From Gammaproteobacteria bacterium (GTDB lineage Bacteria; Pseudomonadota; Gammaproteobacteria; UBA12402): a stretch of DNA of 6,460 nucleotides. The number at the start of each line of letters is the position of its first letter. Within the stretch, counting starts at the first letter, position 1. The DNA is taken from positions 1 to 6,460 of the forward strand of contig JANQHY010000262.1 of assembly GCA_028282395.1 (NCBI GenBank). The letters run 5' to 3'. The position numbers and the translations under genes are program-made. This document shows positions 4,653-6,460 of the stretch, piece by piece. The notes under the pieces were generated by a model. The model made no database searches. It was given only the letters and a program-made list of their open reading frames with translations, and had not been told where the DNA came from.

Positions 4653-5990
4653 CTATTTTTTTAACATTGCTTCGAGGAAATGGATATTAGTGCCGCCGGC
4701 AATAAATTCCTCATTACTTAAGATTTGTTTATGCGTATCAATATTAGTGTTGATGCCGTCAACAATTAACTCATCTAGAGCATGATTCATACTGGCGATG
4801 GCGCTAGCGCGATCGTCACTATGCACGATGACTTTAGCAATCATTGAGTCATAAAAGGGGGGCACGTAGTAACTGCTATAGAGATGAGAATCAACACGTA
4901 CCCCAATGCCACCAGGTGCGTGAAAATGTTCAACTTTGCCGGGGCAAGGAATAAATGTTGTTGGGCTTTCTGCATTAATACGGCACTCAATCGCATGACC
5001 TGTAAGCGTGATATCGCTCTGTTTGATCGAGAGCGGCAGGCCAGTTGCAATACGAATCTGTTCACTAATGATATCAATGCCAGTAATCATTTCAGTAATG
5101 GGATGTTCTACCTGAATACGGGTATTCATTTCGATAAAATAGAAACCACCATCTTGATAAAGGAATTCAAAGGTTCCGGCGCCAACATAGCCGAGATCAC
5201 AACAGGCTTGTACACAGATTTCACCTATCTCTTTACGCTGCGCATCAGTAATGCCAATAGCGGGAGCCTCCTCAAGAATTTTCTGATGGCGGCGCTGAGT
5301 TGAGCAGTCACGTTCACCAAGATAAACAGCGTTCTTGCCATCAGCAAGTACCTGAATCTCAATGTGGCGTGGATCATCAAGAAATTTCTCCATATAGACC
5401 TCATCATTGCCAAAAGCAGCGCCCGCTTCAGCAGAGGTCATGGCAATGGAATTAATCAGCTCATCACGGTGACGAACGATACGCATACCACGGCCGCCAC
5501 CACCACCAGCTGCTTTTACCATAATTGGATAGCCAATTTTCTCTGCAGCGGCAAGTGTCTTCTCGGGTTGATCATGACGAATATTGCTAAAGCTGGGTAG
5601 ACACGGAACTTGAGCCCGCTTCATGGTATTAATGGCGGTAATTTTATTACCCATGATACGAATTGTTTTCGGCGAAGGTCCAATAAAAACAAAACCGCTA
5701 TTTTCTACCTGTTCAGCGAAATCTGCATTCTCGGCAAGAAAGCCATAGCCAGGGTGAATGGCATTGGCATTGGTGATTTCAGCAGCACTGATGATTGCAG
5801 GAATGCTAAGATAGCTTTCACTCGGGGCTGCTGGACCGATACAGACCGCCTCATCTGCAAGATGAACATGCATGAGGTCACGATCTGCGGCAGAGTAAAC
5901 CGCAACGGTTTTGATGCCGAGTTTTTTACAAGCACGCAGTATCCTTAGTGCAATTTCGCCGCGGTTGGCAATTAGAATTTTTTTGAACAT
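4653..5990 (-). CDS. accC: Biotin carboxylase subunit of acetyl-CoA carboxylase
   Basis: AccC uses ATP and bicarbonate to carboxylate the biotin carried on AccB, the first half-reaction of acetyl-CoA carboxylase and the entry to fatty acid synthesis in the cytoplasm. The 445-residue protein is close to the E. coli length of about 449. The N-terminal domain ([21 protein letters not shown]) is followed by the ATP-grasp domain with glycine-rich loop GGGGGRGMR (162-170) and the C-terminal biotin carboxylase domain. All the active-site residues I checked are present: Lys116, Lys159, His209, Lys237, Glu275, Glu287, Arg291, Glu295 and Arg337, equivalent to E. coli residues numbered the same or one higher. 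[18 protein letters not shown] is the family signature. The ATG at 5988-5990 gives the canonical N-terminus. The gene lies 54 nt after accB, on the same strand, as in most proteobacteria. Unlike common arrangements, a transporter gene follows at once. Confidence 0.98.
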   Translation of the reverse strand: MFKKILIANRGEIALRILRACKKLGIKTVAVYSAADRDLMHVHLADEAVCIGPAAPSESYLSIPAIISAAEITNANAIHPGYGFLAENADFAEQVENSGFVFIGPSPKTIRIMGNKITAINTMKRAQVPCLPSFSNIRHDQPEKTLAAAEKIGYPIMVKAAGGGGGRGMRIVRHRDELINSIAMTSAEAGAAFGNDEVYMEKFLDDPRHIEIQVLADGKNAVYLGERDCSTQRRHQKILEEAPAIGITDAQRKEIGEICVQACCDLGYVGAGTFEFLYQDGGFYFIEMNTRIQVEHPITEMITGIDIISEQIRIATGLPLSIKQSDITLTGHAIECRINAESPTTFIPCPGKVEHFHAPGGIGVRVDSHLYSSYYVPPFYDSMIAKVIVHSDDRASAIASMNHALDELIVDGINTNIDTHKQILSNEEFIAGGTNIHFLEAMLKK

Positions 5991-6044
5991 AACCCTTTTT
6001 CTCTCTTTTGTGCATTCCGATGTCTGAATTTTGATGGTATCGGT

Positions 6045-6460
6045 TTAGCTTTTTTCAATAATAAACAGTTCTTGACCAAATTCGATGGGGTCGCCATTTT
6101 CTACCAGTCGGTTAATAATTTTACCGCTGACGTCACTTTCGATTTGGTTAAACATCTTCATTGCTTCAACGATGCAGAGCGTCTCACCTGAGCGGATCTG
6201 TTGGTTGATTTCAACAAAAGGTTTTGAGTCAGGAGAGGGAGAGATATAAAAGGTACCAACCATGGGCGAGGTAATGACATGATGGTTTTCATTACGGCTT
6301 GGCGCTGGTGCAGCGCTGTCACCTTTAGGGTTAGTGGCATTGCTAACCGGTTCCAATGCCGCAGGCTGCTGCTGAATAATTGTTGGCGCAATCGCTGCTG
6401 GTGCCGCAATGCCATGCCGGCACAGACGTACTGATTTGCCTTCTTCTGGTACTTCAATTT
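6045..6460 (-). CDS. accB: Biotin carboxyl carrier protein of acetyl-CoA carboxylase (N-terminus outside window)
   Basis: AccB carries the biotin that AccC carboxylates and the AccAD transferase then uses. The frame is open to the right edge, and the visible 138 or so residues start at about IEVPEEGKSVRLCR, matching the LEISEGEESVRISR region near residue 20 of E. coli AccB. About 20 N-terminal residues are therefore missing. A Pro/Ala/Gln-rich linker follows (APAAIAPTIIQQQPAALEP), then the biotinyl domain: SPMVGTFYISPSPDSKPFVEI, the thumb segment typical of bacterial AccB, and EAMKM with the biotinylated lysine encoded at 6156-6158. The protein ends VENGDPIEFGQELFIIEKS. The TTG at 6354-6356 is an internal leucine codon, not a start. 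The gene leads the acc group in this window; its promoter lies outside. Confidence 0.97.
   Translation of the reverse strand, partial: IEVPEEGKSVRLCRHGIAAPAAIAPTIIQQQPAALEPVSNATNPKGDSAAPAPSRNENHHVITSPMVGTFYISPSPDSKPFVEINQQIRSGETLCIVEAMKMFNQIESDVSGKIINRLVENGDPIEFGQELFIIEKS

Noticed and set aside
4884..5303. 139-codon plus-strand frame opposite accC
   Set aside because: It is antisense to highly conserved accC coding sequence and has no recognisable domain; other antisense frames in accC (5364-5600, 5610-5948) fail the same way.
6354..6356. TTG as the start of AccB
   Set aside because: The frame continues upstream to the window edge with sequence matching the AccB N-terminal region, so this is an internal leucine.

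Overview
This window looks like chromosomal DNA of a fairly low-GC gammaproteobacterium. The AccB and AccC proteins read much like the E. coli proteins as I recall them, and the two-component pair is of the CusR/CusS heavy-metal type. The base composition, a nearby IS200/IS605-type end and an animal-type lectin-like gene would suit a host-associated lineage on the Piscirickettsia/Legionella/Francisella side of the class. That placement is inference only. All convincing complete genes lie on the minus strand.

Layout, read in the direction of transcription from right to left. A biotin carboxyl carrier gene (accB, cut by the right edge, 6045-6460) is followed by biotin carboxylase (accC, 4653-5990), an EamA/DMT ten-helix transporter (3735-4643) and a 188-residue protein with two DM9 (DUF3421) repeats (3166-3732). 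The last three are packed with gaps of 9 and 2 nt, so the transporter and the DM9 protein are probably translated from the acc message. A plausible extended -10 promoter (3140-3148) then separates this run from a response regulator (2408-3106) and a sensor kinase (1003-2421), whose genes overlap by 14 nt. Further left is a 104-residue XRE-type helix-turn-helix protein (540-854). Its upstream region carries a near-consensus CusR-type copper box (964-985).

The left 540 bases are accessory DNA. Bases 1-99 are the right end of an IS200/IS605-superfamily element: a hairpin followed by the characteristic GAGGATGTCAA terminus, which would also be the 3' end of a TnpB omega RNA with its guide read from base 100 onward. 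Bases 100-539 contain no gene I can recognise, but hold a nested set of inverted repeats (452-516).

Working model: accBC supplies malonyl-CoA for fatty acid synthesis, with two passenger genes attached. The CusRS-like pair senses a metal or envelope signal and may control the XRE gene through the box at 964-985. No metal efflux genes are visible here. The points most worth following are the bacterial DM9 protein inside an acc operon, the copper box in front of an XRE regulator, and the IS end with its readable guide.
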